Below are positions 23,811 to 33,032 of a DNA stretch of 64,000 nucleotides, one piece after another (positions within the stretch are counted from its first letter, which is position 1; every line of letters starts with the position of its first letter). This stretch comes from Oscillospiraceae bacterium (GTDB lineage Bacteria > Bacillota > Clostridia > Oscillospirales > CAG-272), in contig SVUK01000012.1 of assembly GCA_015063325.1 (NCBI GenBank), forward strand, positions 1-64,000. The letters run 5' to 3'. A model generated the notes under the pieces. It worked only from the letters and a program-made list of their open reading frames with translations, was not told where the DNA came from and did no database searches. Both the position numbers and the translations under genes were made by a program.

Positions 23811-25033
23811 AAATTTTATATGGATTTTCCAATTGCAGCGACCGCCTTTATCGCGAACTGTTTCGGGATAAATCGATTGCCGTTCTGCAACCCGATCAAA
23901 AATATCATGGGCTTCTCATTCGCGGACTTGCCGCAAACGGCGCCGCGGTCAAGTGCGTTTCGGGATTGCCGGTCAACCGCGCCGTCACCAAAAAGCTCTT
24001 TTTGCATGAGCCGGACGAGCGCGAGAGCGGAGCGAACTACCACTATATCAAAACCATCAATTTGCCGCTGTTTCGGCAGGCAGGCATTTATTTCGGGTCG
24101 CGCAAATCGGTAACAAAGGATTGTGATGTCGTCCTTTGCGATTGTCTCAATTTGGCAAACGCGTTCGGAATGCTCGCCGGGGCGAAACGGCGAAAAAAAC
24201 CGATCATTTTGATTGTCACCGATCTGCCCGAATTTCAGCGCGGCGGATTCTTGCGGCGGCTGAACGAAACCATGTTCCAGAAAGCCGACGGATTTATCCT
24301 TTTGACCGAGCAGATGAACGAAAAGATCAATCCGACCGGCAAACCGTACCTGGTTTTGGAAGGGCATTCGGACGGCGCGCTTCCCGAACTGCCGCACGCG
24401 GAAAAGACCGAAACGAAAACCGGCAAAAAGATTGTTTTGTATTCGGGCAGTCTGATGAAACTCTATGGCATTCAAAATCTGACCGAAGGATTCCTGAGCG
24501 CCGACCTGCCGGACGCCGAACTGCACATCTACGGCGACGGTGACTACCGCGAGGAGCTGGTAGCCGTTTGCCGGGGCGAAGAGCGGATCAAGTATTTCGG
24601 TTCCCGTCCGAACGGCGAGGTCGTTGCGGCACAGCAGCGCGCGGCACTGCTGGTCAATCCGCGCCCGACCGCGCCCGAATACACCAAGTATTCCTTCCCG
24701 TCCAAAACCATGGAGTATCTCGCGTCTGGTACCCCGGCGCTGACTACTCGCCTGCCCGGGATTCCGCACGATTACGATGCGCACCTTTATTTTATCGAGG
24801 ACGAATCACCTTTGGGCATTGCCGAAGCGATTCGGAAAGTGCTTGCTTGTCCGCAAGCCGAACGCGAGGAACGGGCGCGCCGCGCACGAACCTTTGTCAT
24901 TGAGGAAAAATCCAACGTTGTGCAGGCAAAAAAGATTCTTGATTTTGCTCGTGCGGTTATGGAAGATAAAACAAAAAACACAAACAAAAAAACAGACAAA
25001 AAAAGACAAAAAAACAGACAAAAAAACAGATAA
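23807..25033 (+). CDS. GT4-like glycosyltransferase with lysine-rich tail
   Basis: The 408-residue protein has the GT-B arrangement, with a donor domain from K-I-V-L-Y-S-G-S-L and the nucleotide-sugar region S-F-P-S-K-T-M-E-Y-L-A-S-G-T-P-A-L. The last 20 or so residues are almost only Lys, Thr, Asn, Gln, Asp and Arg, encoded by an A-rich tandem repeat that continues past the stop codon. The tail is therefore probably a recent extension. The gene overlaps its predecessor by ATGA. Confidence 0.85.
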   Translation: MKILYGFSNCSDRLYRELFRDKSIAVLQPDQKYHGLLIRGLAANGAAVKCVSGLPVNRAVTKKLFLHEPDERESGANYHYIKTINLPLFRQAGIYFGSRKSVTKDCDVVLCDCLNLANAFGMLAGAKRRKKPIILIVTDLPEFQRGGFLRRLNETMFQKADGFILLTEQMNEKINPTGKPYLVLEGHSDGALPELPHAEKTETKTGKKIVLYSGSLMKLYGIQNLTEGFLSADLPDAELHIYGDGDYREELVAVCRGEERIKYFGSRPNGEVVAAQQRAALLVNPRPTAPEYTKYSFPSKTMEYLASGTPALTTRLPGIPHDYDAHLYFIEDESPLGIAEAIRKVLACPQAEREERARRARTFVIEEKSNVVQAKKILDFARAVMEDKTKNTNKKTDKKRQKNRQKNR

Positions 25034-25085
25034 AAAAAGACAAAAAAAACAGACATAAAACACAAATAAGCAGTAAACACAAATA
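24966..25085 (+). repeat. A-rich ~10-20-bp tandem repeat across a gene end
   Basis: Repeated units of the type AAAAACAGAC and AAAAAAGAC, then ACACAAATAAG twice (25061-25071 and 25077-25087), cover the last codons of the GT4 gene and the gap to the next gene. This is the largest gap (84 bp) in this part of the operon. Confidence 0.7.
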
Positions 25086-25117
25086 AGTTGAAAATATTCA
25101 GGAGAAACGGAGAAAGC

Positions 25118-26335
25118 ATGATTAAAAAAAGGACAACCATACGCCCCTTTGAGCTGGTCTTGGGGTTAATTATCCTATATTCGATCATGCCGATCGTCGC
25201 GCAATTTTTCAGCGATTTTCTGACGACCTATGCCTATATGGTGATTTTGCTCGGCGCGGTTGTATTCACCGTAACGATTCGCGGCACCGATTCGCTTGCC
25301 GAGTCAATTTTGGTTTTGATCCCGTTCGTTCTTTGGATGTTGTTGGAGTATTTTACAAAGGATCAGCAGTTGTTTCTTTGGGGATACAGCGCTGTGATCA
25401 TGCTGGCGCCGGTGCTGTTCGGCGTTCTTCTGATGAAAGAGACCGGACCAAAGGTGGTTCGCTTTTTTGCCATTCTGTTGGGAATTGCAATATTGATCAC
25501 TATGATCACTACCATCATCGGGACGATTATCTATCCGGATGCTTCGCGCTATATTGCAACCGTTGAGAAAGCAAACGATCCGCTTTTGCGAACCTACAAC
25601 TACGTCAATTTGGGCGGCTATGAGTTTGTCTACACCTGTATTTTGCTGTATCCGGCGGTTATTTTTGCTTTTAAACAGCGCAAGCTTCACCTTGTGTTTG
25701 CCGTAATCGCTTCGGTGTTGGTGCTTTTCCTTACGCTCAATTCGGGCTACACCACGGCCTTTTTGCTTTGGATCGCGTCAACGGCAACCTTCTTCCTGCC
25801 TCGGAATATCAGCAAACGAACCGTTTTGATTCTTTTGATCGTAACGATTGTAGCTTTTATCATTTTCTTTGCGCTGTTTTCCGCAAGCATGAAAGGTTTG
25901 GCAAAATTGATCGACAACGAGGATATTGCCTACCGGTTGGAAGCGCTTGCCGGCGGAAGCGAGGGAATTCGTGCCAGCGATGATGACCGAATCGCGCTCT
26001 ACGAAAAGTCATTGAACGCTTTCATAAAAAGTCCTCTGATCGGTAACATTCTGTATACGGGCAGCAATAACGGCGGACATTCATTTGTTTTGGACTTTGC
26101 CGCGCAGTACGGTCTTGTGGGCGTTGCTTTGCTGATTGTGATGTACCGCCTTGTTTTTGTACGCTTTTATAAACCGTTCGAGCGGATCCCGGGATACGGA
26201 TATGTTCTTTGGATGTTTTTGCAGGCGATCATTCTTTCAGTGGTCAATACCGGAATGTGGCTCAATATACTTTGTTGGTTTATACCGATCTCAATCACCG
26301 CAATTCTTCAGAAAGGCTCTTCCAAAACGATATGA
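25118..26335 (+). CDS. Wzy-like polysaccharide polymerase / O-antigen ligase family membrane protein
   Basis: The 405-residue protein has about ten membrane helices and a larger soluble loop around residues 280-320 containing S-D-D-D-R-I-A-L-Y. The next stretch has S-N-N-G-G-H-S-F. This layout fits O-antigen polymerases and ligases, which join repeat units or attach polymer outside the membrane. It is the only such protein in the locus. Because the locus also has an ABC exporter, it might instead ligate the exported polymer. AGGAGAAACGGAG precedes the ATG at 25118. Confidence 0.75.
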   Translation: MIKKRTTIRPFELVLGLIILYSIMPIVAQFFSDFLTTYAYMVILLGAVVFTVTIRGTDSLAESILVLIPFVLWMLLEYFTKDQQLFLWGYSAVIMLAPVLFGVLLMKETGPKVVRFFAILLGIAILITMITTIIGTIIYPDASRYIATVEKANDPLLRTYNYVNLGGYEFVYTCILLYPAVIFAFKQRKLHLVFAVIASVLVLFLTLNSGYTTAFLLWIASTATFFLPRNISKRTVLILLIVTIVAFIIFFALFSASMKGLAKLIDNEDIAYRLEALAGGSEGIRASDDDRIALYEKSLNAFIKSPLIGNILYTGSNNGGHSFVLDFAAQYGLVGVALLIVMYRLVFVRFYKPFERIPGYGYVLWMFLQAIILSVVNTGMWLNILCWFIPISITAILQKGSSKTI

Positions 26336-27594
26336 AAATTCTGTGGATCGTAAATACAACGCTGAACGATTTGAGCAAGGCGCTTTTTGGAAAAGGCTCC
26401 AACGGAGTTTGGATGGAAGCGCTCCTTTCGGAGTTTCGCGGCAGGGAGGATTATCAAATCGTCGTGGCAACAACCTTGCCGCGAAAGGATACCTATCGGT
26501 TGGAAAAAGGAAATATCACCTACTATGCCCTGCCGGACACTTATCCGCTTTTTTACGACGAAAATAAACCGGGCAATATTCGGGCGTGGCAGGCGCTGAT
26601 CGAAGCGGAAAAACCGGAATTGATTCAGGTTTGGGGTACCGAATTTTCCCACGGACTTTGCGCCTTACGGGTTGCCCGGGGAATTCCTGCCGTCGTCTAT
26701 ATGCAGGGATTGCTCAAGTCGATTGCCGAAGTTTACCGCGCAGGAATTTCCGAACGCGATTTGAAAAAAACGAGAACGCTGCGCGATATTTTGCGGCATG
26801 ACAGTATTTTACAGCAGGAGCAAAAATTCCGCGTCGGCGCCGTTAAGGAAGCAGAAACGATCCGCCTTGCAGGCAATATCATCAGCGAAAACGAGTGGTG
26901 CAACAATTCTGTTCGTGAGATCGTGCCCGATGTCAAGGTGTTCGATTGCCCTTTGAGCATCAACAAGGTGTTTTCGGAGCACCGCTGGGATATAAAAAGC
27001 GTCGAGCGGCATTCGGTAATCTGCACAGCGTCGGGATATACCATTAAAGGGCTTCACTGCCTTTTGTGGGCGGTGGATTTGTTAAAGAAAGAGTACCCGG
27101 ATATCAAGCTTTATGTTCCCGGCAAGAAAATGGTTTCCGAGAAGGGCTTCAAAGGCTTGATTCATCGCGACGGATATACAAAATATATTGAAAGAATTAT
27201 TCGGGAGCGGAATTTGGAGGAGCACATCGTGTGGCTGGGATCTCTGCCGCAGGAAGCGCTCGCCGCCGAATATGTGAAACGGCACGCGTTTGTCATGCCG
27301 TCTTCGATCGAAAACCATTCCAGTTCGCTCAAAGAGGCAATGATTGTCGGAATGCCCTGCGTTGCTTCGGCAGTCGGCGGTATTCCCGAATACGTTCGGG
27401 ACGGCGAGAGCGGTTTTCTGTATCCGTTTTCGGACGTTTCCGCGCTTGCGGACCGCATTCGTTGGATTTTTGAGGACGACGACCTTGCAATCCGACTGGG
27501 AACCGCCGCACGCGAGAATATACAAAAGCTGCACGACAATCGCGTGTTTGAAAGAATTTGTAAAATCTATGAGGAATTGGTATGCCGAAAGTAA
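26332..27594 (+). CDS. GT4-type glycosyltransferase
   Basis: The 420-residue protein starts M-K-I-L-W-I-V-N-T and has the GT4 donor site M-P-S-S-I-E-N-H-S-S-S-L-K-E-A-M. A G-G-I-P-E-Y-V-R-D-G-E-S-G-F-L segment follows, conserved in the family. The start at 26332 overlaps the stop of the Wzy-like gene (ATGA), and the frame upstream of it lies inside that gene. Sugar and acceptor unknown. Confidence 0.9.
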   Translation: MKILWIVNTTLNDLSKALFGKGSNGVWMEALLSEFRGREDYQIVVATTLPRKDTYRLEKGNITYYALPDTYPLFYDENKPGNIRAWQALIEAEKPELIQVWGTEFSHGLCALRVARGIPAVVYMQGLLKSIAEVYRAGISERDLKKTRTLRDILRHDSILQQEQKFRVGAVKEAETIRLAGNIISENEWCNNSVREIVPDVKVFDCPLSINKVFSEHRWDIKSVERHSVICTASGYTIKGLHCLLWAVDLLKKEYPDIKLYVPGKKMVSEKGFKGLIHRDGYTKYIERIIRERNLEEHIVWLGSLPQEALAAEYVKRHAFVMPSSIENHSSSLKEAMIVGMPCVASAVGGIPEYVRDGESGFLYPFSDVSALADRIRWIFEDDDLAIRLGTAARENIQKLHDNRVFERICKIYEELVCRK

Positions 27595-28433
27595 TCGTAA
27601 CGGGTGAAAAAGGCGCGCTTTCGCTTGCTGTGGCAGCCGCGCTACGGGAAAGCGGAATGGAAACGGAAACCATCGGGGTGAGGGACGACGCTTGGAAACA
27701 ACGCTCTTTTGCCGAGTGTGCAACCGTTGTTCATGTTGCCGGGGCCGTGCCAAAGCCGGGCGTTTCCGCCGAGGATTTTTACCGCGTCAATACCGATTTG
27801 ACCAAGGCGCTTGCGGCAAAGGCAAAAGCTGACGGTGCCAAGCAGTTTGTTTACATCAGCTCTATGGCGGTTTACGGAATTGAACCGTCACTGAACAAGA
27901 AAACAGGAGTTGTTCGCCGGGATACCGTTTGTGCTCCTACGAGCGATTACGGAAAAAGCAAACTGCTTGCCGAACAGGGGTTGGAAGCGCTCAAAGACGA
28001 ATCCTTCCGCGTTGCGGTGATTCGCGTTCCGAGTATTTACGGGATTGGGAAAACCGAATATTTTGAAACATATCGGTATTTTGTCGGTCGTTTCAAAAAG
28101 ATTCCCAAGGCGTATACAGGGCATTATAAAAGCATTATTTGCGTGGAAAATTTGTGCCGTCTGATCTCTTTGATTATTCAAAACGGGAGCGAGGGCATTT
28201 TCTGCCCGGACGACGGAAAAATCAGCGCGGTGGATCTTTGCCGGGCGCTTATGCCGGAGAAAAAGACGTCTCGCCTCTTGGGGGCGCTGGTTTGTCTTTT
28301 CGGGTGGAATCGCCGGGTGAAGGAATATTACGGTTCGGTTTGTTACGATTCGGAGTTGACAAACGTTTTCGGCGGCGCATACCGGGTTTGCGATTATCAA
28401 ACGATGATAGGAAAGATCAATCATGAAAAATGA
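27582..28433 (+). CDS. NAD-dependent epimerase/dehydratase-like protein (extended SDR)
   Basis: The 283-residue protein has the extended short-chain dehydrogenase layout. It shows V-H-V-A-G-A-V, the strand Y-I-S-S-M-A-V-Y-G, the Y-G-K-S-K catalytic pair, and R-V-P-S-I-Y-G. The N-terminal dinucleotide loop reads T-G-E-K-G-A-L-S instead of TGxxGxxG, so the last glycine is replaced. It may act on an NDP-sugar (epimerisation, reduction or dehydration); the reaction is not deducible. It overlaps both neighbours by 11-13 bases. Confidence 0.8.
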   Translation: MPKVIVTGEKGALSLAVAAALRESGMETETIGVRDDAWKQRSFAECATVVHVAGAVPKPGVSAEDFYRVNTDLTKALAAKAKADGAKQFVYISSMAVYGIEPSLNKKTGVVRRDTVCAPTSDYGKSKLLAEQGLEALKDESFRVAVIRVPSIYGIGKTEYFETYRYFVGRFKKIPKAYTGHYKSIICVENLCRLISLIIQNGSEGIFCPDDGKISAVDLCRALMPEKKTSRLLGALVCLFGWNRRVKEYYGSVCYDSELTNVFGGAYRVCDYQTMIGKINHEK

Positions 28434-29568
28434 TTTGACGGTAACATTCTTTTCAAATTTTCTTTTACATCACCAAACGCCGTTTTGCGAGGCGATGGTA
28501 AAAAGACTTGGGAAGAATTTTAAATTTGTGGCAACCGAGAAAATCCCACAGGAGCGGCTGGATATGGGATATCGCGATTTGAGCCACGAAACCGATTATG
28601 CGGTCAATTCCTACGAGGACGAGGCTTCTTACCGCGAAGCCATGCGGCTGGGGCTGGAAAGCGACGTCGTCATCATCGGCGACGCGCCCGACTGTTTCGT
28701 AGAGGAGCGGCTGAAAGGAAATAAGCTCACCTTCCGCTACTGGGAGCGCTTTTTCAAAGAGGGAAGATGGCGGATTTTGGATCCCCGTGTATTCCGCGCC
28801 CGGTATTTGCACGATATCCGCTACCGCAAAAAGAATCTGTATATGCTTTGCGCCAGCGCCTATACCGCGCCGGATTGCCGGTTCATTCATGCCTATCCCG
28901 GCAAAACCTACCGCTGGGGCTATTTTCCGCCGGTTAAAACCTACGATTCTATCGACGGCATTTTGCAAAGCAAAAAGAAAAATACCATTCTTTGGGTGGC
29001 GCGGTTTTTGAAATTGAAGCACCCGGAGGCGCCCCTTTCGGTTGCCAAAAGGCTTCGGGACGAGGGTTACGATTTTGAAATGAACTTCATCGGCAGCGGA
29101 GTGCTGGAAGGGAAGATTCGCGCGTTTATCGAGCAAAACAATCTTTCCGACCGCGTCCATCTTTTGGGTACCATGCCGCCCGAGGAGGTACGGCGGCACA
29201 TGGAAGAATCCGAAATCTTTCTGTTCACCTCCGACCGCAACGAGGGCTGGGGAGCGGTACTCAACGAGTCGATGAACAGCGCCTGCGCGGTCGTCGCGAG
29301 CGGCGCGATTGGCTCGGTGCCCTACCTGATTCGGGACGGCAAAAACGGTTTGATATACAAAAACGGAAATCATAAAGATCTGTATCAAAAGGTGAAAGGT
29401 TTGCTGGATCACCCCGAAAAACGGGAGGCGCTGGGCAGAGCGGCATATAAAACATTGACCGAGGTCTGGAACGCCGACACCGCCGCCGAACGTTTTTTGG
29501 AACTTGCAGAGAAAATTCGACAAGGCAAAGATTCGCCCTTTGCGGACGGACCTTGCAGTAAGGATTAA
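28423..29568 (+). CDS. GT4-type glycosyltransferase
   Basis: The 381-residue protein has a GT-B donor site L-F-T-S-D-R-N-E-G-W-G-A-V-L-N-E-S-M-N with both E-x7-E glutamates, followed by I-R-D-G-K-N-G-L-I-Y. Its N-terminal S-N-F-L-L-H-H-Q-T-P-F-C-E-A is typical of GT4 enzymes in capsule loci. The start overlaps the SDR gene by 11 bases. Sugar unknown. Confidence 0.9.
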   Translation: MKNDLTVTFFSNFLLHHQTPFCEAMVKRLGKNFKFVATEKIPQERLDMGYRDLSHETDYAVNSYEDEASYREAMRLGLESDVVIIGDAPDCFVEERLKGNKLTFRYWERFFKEGRWRILDPRVFRARYLHDIRYRKKNLYMLCASAYTAPDCRFIHAYPGKTYRWGYFPPVKTYDSIDGILQSKKKNTILWVARFLKLKHPEAPLSVAKRLRDEGYDFEMNFIGSGVLEGKIRAFIEQNNLSDRVHLLGTMPPEEVRRHMEESEIFLFTSDRNEGWGAVLNESMNSACAVVASGAIGSVPYLIRDGKNGLIYKNGNHKDLYQKVKGLLDHPEKREALGRAAYKTLTEVWNADTAAERFLELAEKIRQGKDSPFADGPCSKD

Positions 29569-29604
29569 ACATCCGGTTCAAACGAAACGATTGCAGGAGA
29601 AAAG

Positions 29605-30723
29605 ATGAGAAAATTGTTTTTTGGCGTAAAGAACATTTTTGCCCGGCTCAAGCAGGCGGTTGGCTTCTTTTTTTGGAAGACGCGCAGAACGAAACGCAAA
29701 GACCGCCCGGTGGTATTGTTTGATATTGAAGGCTTGATATTGAGCCGGAGACTGACGCAGGTTGTGTTGCAGTTTGATCATATCGGGTATTCCTGTTTGG
29801 TTCGCGCGCGCAACTCCATGTATCTGAAAAACCGGGGCGATCCGTACGAGGTGCTCTTTTGGGAGCTGACAAGCCGCTGGAAGGGAGAATCCCCGGTTCT
29901 GGTGGTTTGCGGAAAAGAAAATCCGCGCTATCCGGGCAAGAAACGGATTGTTTTTGACGACGATATTCAATCCTTCCCCCTGCGCGTAGAGGAGCCGTTT
30001 TACTTTCCGCTCCATCTGCATATCAAAAGAATGGTCGAGCGGCAAACCGAGTGGATTCCGCAAATGCCGAAGGAAATGCGCATCGGCGCGGTCTTTATCG
30101 GGAGCACGGCTCCGGCTTCCTATTTGCCGTTTGAAAAGTATATCCACGAAACCTTTCATTTGCCGACACGGCTTGAAGTGCTGGATCACATCAGAAATCA
30201 TTTCCCGGATGACATATTCGAGCCGGAGCGGGCGGAGGACCTTTGGAGAGAACTCAACGATCCTTCTCTTCCGCTGAAAAACAAAATCGTTTTGGTAGAC
30301 AAGATTCACATTGGCGGGAAGGACTACCTGCAAATTTTACGAAACAGTATTTTTCACATCTGGACCTGCGGCGACGCATTTCCGTACTGCCATAATCAGC
30401 CCGAGGGAATGCTTTGCGGCGCCATCCCGATCTTTTGGGAATATCCGCTGTATGCAGGACTTGAAAATCAAAAAAACTGTCTTTGCTTCCGGTCGTTTGA
30501 CGAGCTGAACGAAATTTTAGCAAAAATTGTCTCGTCGCAGTTTCCGGAAAAAGATCTTCTGGCAATGTCGGCGCAGGTCGAGGCTCTCTATCAAAAGACC
30601 TTCAGCGACGACACCTTTCAAAAGAACGTTCAGGCTTTTCTCGAAAGTGAAAAAGCCGAAGAAACCTATTATGTTCACCCCGACGTTTACCCGAGAAACG
30701 TGCAAAGGAGAGAGACGCCGTGA
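29605..30723 (+). CDS. Putative glycosyltransferase, exostosin/GT-B-like
   Basis: The 372-residue protein does not match a family I can name with certainty. Its second half contains I-H-I-G-G-K-D-Y-L-Q-I-L and P-E-G-M-L-C-G-A-I-P-I-F-W-E-Y-P, which resembles the donor-site end of GT-B enzymes such as exostosin-type transferases. The N-terminal 40 residues are basic and aromatic and may touch the membrane. AGGAGAAAAG precedes the ATG. It ends overlapping the following GT2 gene. Its position between glycosyltransferases supports a sugar-transfer role. Confidence 0.55.
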   Translation: MRKLFFGVKNIFARLKQAVGFFFWKTRRTKRKDRPVVLFDIEGLILSRRLTQVVLQFDHIGYSCLVRARNSMYLKNRGDPYEVLFWELTSRWKGESPVLVVCGKENPRYPGKKRIVFDDDIQSFPLRVEEPFYFPLHLHIKRMVERQTEWIPQMPKEMRIGAVFIGSTAPASYLPFEKYIHETFHLPTRLEVLDHIRNHFPDDIFEPERAEDLWRELNDPSLPLKNKIVLVDKIHIGGKDYLQILRNSIFHIWTCGDAFPYCHNQPEGMLCGAIPIFWEYPLYAGLENQKNCLCFRSFDELNEILAKIVSSQFPEKDLLAMSAQVEALYQKTFSDDTFQKNVQAFLESEKAEETYYVHPDVYPRNVQRRETP

Positions 30724-31742
30724 AAGCAGAGTTATCGGTTATTATCCCCGTTTTCAAAATGGGAAACTATCTGAAAACCGCGGTGGATTCGGTTTTGTGC
30801 CAAACGCTGAAAGAAATAAAAGTTTATCTTGTAGACGACGGCAGTCCGGATGAAAGCGCCGCAATCTGCGATCAATATGCCGCCGCCGATCCGCGCGTGG
30901 TTGTCCTCCACCGGCAAAACGGCGGATTGTCGGCAGCCAGAAATACGGCGCTGGAGCTTTTGGATACCCCTTATGTCACCTTTCTGGATGGCGACGATTG
31001 CATTGCCGAGGCAGGAGCATACGAGTATATTCTGGGGCAGATGAAGCGGAACGACGCGGATATGGCGCTTTATGGGTATCGGCGATTTGCCGATGGTGAA
31101 ACACCGGAAATTTTAACCGGCGAAATCGTTCCCGGGCAGGTTTTGTTTTTTGATAAGCCAAAATTGATCGAATGGCTTTGCGAAAACGTTTCGGCAAGCC
31201 ATCCGCTCATTGTTTGGAATAAAATGTACCGCAGCTCTCTGTTTCAAAATGCTCGCTTTGAAGAGGGCAATCTTGTTGAGGACAGTCGCATTATCCCCGA
31301 TCTTTATCGCGCGGCAAACCGGTTTGTGCGCATCAACCATCCAATGATTCTGTACCGCATGCGGCCGGGGAGCCAGTCCAACTACCGTTCCCCGAAATTG
31401 TGCTGTGATCATGCTCTTTCCACAATGGGAGTTTACGATTTTGCAAAAGAGACGGGATATACCGAATATCAACGCGAAGCGGCAATTCACTGGGCAAAAG
31501 GGTTTTTCACCGACTATTACACGGTTCTTTTTGACAAGAAGAAGGACGAAACAAAAGAAGAAAAGAACTATCGAAAATTCATTGCCGCAACTATGCGGAC
31601 GTATTTTGCAAGAATGTATCCGGAATTAAGGAAGAATGCAAAACTTTCCAAAGGACAGAGCTTTTGTTGCTCGTTGTTCCGAAAAATTCCGCGCCTTGCA
31701 ACAAAACTTGCAAAGCGTTGGAATGCGTTTGAGCGTTTATGA
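30720..31742 (+). CDS. GT2 glycosyltransferase
   Basis: The 340-residue GT-A protein has V-D-D-G-S at 38-42 and L-D-G-D-D at about 89-93 (DxD metal site). N-G-G-L-S-A-A-R-N-T lies between them. It starts with GTG at 30720 behind AAAGGAGAGAG and overlaps the preceding stop. The C-terminal part ends in basic helices. It adds a sugar from an NDP-donor in the cytoplasm. Confidence 0.92.
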   Translation: MKAELSVIIPVFKMGNYLKTAVDSVLCQTLKEIKVYLVDDGSPDESAAICDQYAAADPRVVVLHRQNGGLSAARNTALELLDTPYVTFLDGDDCIAEAGAYEYILGQMKRNDADMALYGYRRFADGETPEILTGEIVPGQVLFFDKPKLIEWLCENVSASHPLIVWNKMYRSSLFQNARFEEGNLVEDSRIIPDLYRAANRFVRINHPMILYRMRPGSQSNYRSPKLCCDHALSTMGVYDFAKETGYTEYQREAAIHWAKGFFTDYYTVLFDKKKDETKEEKNYRKFIAATMRTYFARMYPELRKNAKLSKGQSFCCSLFRKIPRLATKLAKRWNAFERL

Positions 31743-31763
31743 GCTTCAAAGGAGGCGGACGGA

Positions 31764-32048
31764 ATGATTAAAGAGACTGAAAAAACATTTTCCACTGTCC
31801 CGAGTATGCGCTCAGCCAAAGCGCAGCCTGCATTTTTCAGCGAAGGATATCCGTTTGCCGCGAAAGAGGAAACAAAGGAGTTTCCAACCGAAGGTATTGC
31901 AGAAGTATCCTGCCGTAATTTGGGTTGCAAATTCGCTGTTCGCGCGCAAGGGGAAGGGGCAAAACAGTTGTTTGATTTCATCGGGCAAAAGGGTTGTCCT
32001 GTTTGTGGAAAGCGCGAAGTTCTGCTTTTCCGCGTCACATCATTGTAA
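31764..32048 (+). CDS. Small zinc-ribbon-like protein
   Basis: This 94-residue reading frame lies between two glycosyltransferase-type genes and is preceded by AAAGGAGGCGGACGGA, a very good ribosome site. The C-terminal half has four cysteines in C-R-N-L-G-C and G-C-P-V-C-G-K, an arrangement that could bind one zinc. The first 40 residues are polar and look disordered. No family is recognised. It could be a small partner of a locus protein or a remnant of a larger zinc-ribbon protein. Confidence 0.6.
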   Translation: MIKETEKTFSTVPSMRSAKAQPAFFSEGYPFAAKEETKEFPTEGIAEVSCRNLGCKFAVRAQGEGAKQLFDFIGQKGCPVCGKREVLLFRVTSL

Positions 32049-32059
32049 AGGGGAAAACC

Positions 32060-33007
32060 ATGGAACTGCTTTTTTCAATTCCGGTGCATGAAAAGCCGGA
32101 GGTTGTAATTGATCAGGTACTGAATTTTCAACATTTTAATCCCGGGTGCGGAATCGTCCTACATATCAGTCAGGCGTTTAATTTTTCCAAAACGGTAATG
32201 GATCGGGAGACCTTTGTTCAAAAGCTGACCGCGCTGGGAAATGTGTTCGTCAATCCGGAAAGCCTCCGAACGGGCTTGCAGGATATGATTCAGGCGCATA
32301 TTGCAAACTACCGCTATATGCGCTCGGTATGCGATTTTGATAAATTCTGTCTTTGCGCAAGCAACGATATGTTTTACAAAGCCGGGCTTGCGGAACACAT
32401 TCGCCCCTATGCCTGCGGAGAGGATCCGCTTGTCATTGCCCCGGAAGAAGGCAAATGCGACCGCCCGTTTTTCCGGTATTATTACACTTGGAAAGCCTTG
32501 CAGGACGAGTGTCTGAAAAACGAGCTTGCAAAAATGGGAACGGATACCATTTGGTTTTCCCATATTGAAGGAAGCTATTATTCCAAAGACCTGTTTGAGG
32601 AATTGGCAAATCAGATTGAAGCGTTCTATGACTACCGAAAAATGGAAATGAAATATCCCCGGGAGGAAGTTTACTTTTCCACCTGCTATATGAACACGGA
32701 TAAAAGAGAGCGGTATCCGCTTTGTCCGGACGGGGTGTTTACCTTTGTTCCGTGGAGCCGCGACGGCTTTTGGGTTTGGGAAAGCGATTTGCACAAGCTG
32801 GAAAAGAATCCGGGCGGATATTTCTGCGTCAAACGTGTTGCAAGAGAGTTGAACGTATATTTAAGGAAATATCTGCGGAAGAAGAACGGATACGAGCAAA
32901 AGGAAAAAGAACTGCTCGGAGATCTCGTTGAAACAAAGGGCATGATTCGTTCAAAATGGAAGAACGAGACAAAACAGAAACTGAAAACGCTGTTTGCAAA
33001 AAAATGA
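32060..33007 (+). CDS. Unrecognised locus protein, possible glycosyltransferase
   Basis: The 315-residue soluble protein begins M-E-L-L-F-S-I-P-V-H-E and contains F-C-L-C-A-S-N-D-M-F at about 98-107 and W-F-S-H-I-E-G-S-Y-Y in the middle. It ends with a strongly basic helix. The S-N-D stretch after a hydrophobic strand and the H-I-E-G motif recall core-2/I-branching-type (GT14-like) enzymes, but this is only a resemblance. AAAGGGGAAAACC precedes the ATG at 32060. Its place inside the operon suggests polysaccharide assembly. Confidence 0.5.
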   Translation: MELLFSIPVHEKPEVVIDQVLNFQHFNPGCGIVLHISQAFNFSKTVMDRETFVQKLTALGNVFVNPESLRTGLQDMIQAHIANYRYMRSVCDFDKFCLCASNDMFYKAGLAEHIRPYACGEDPLVIAPEEGKCDRPFFRYYYTWKALQDECLKNELAKMGTDTIWFSHIEGSYYSKDLFEELANQIEAFYDYRKMEMKYPREEVYFSTCYMNTDKRERYPLCPDGVFTFVPWSRDGFWVWESDLHKLEKNPGGYFCVKRVARELNVYLRKYLRKKNGYEQKEKELLGDLVETKGMIRSKWKNETKQKLKTLFAKK

Positions 33008-33032
33008 TTTCTTTTTTGGTGAGAGGAAGAAA

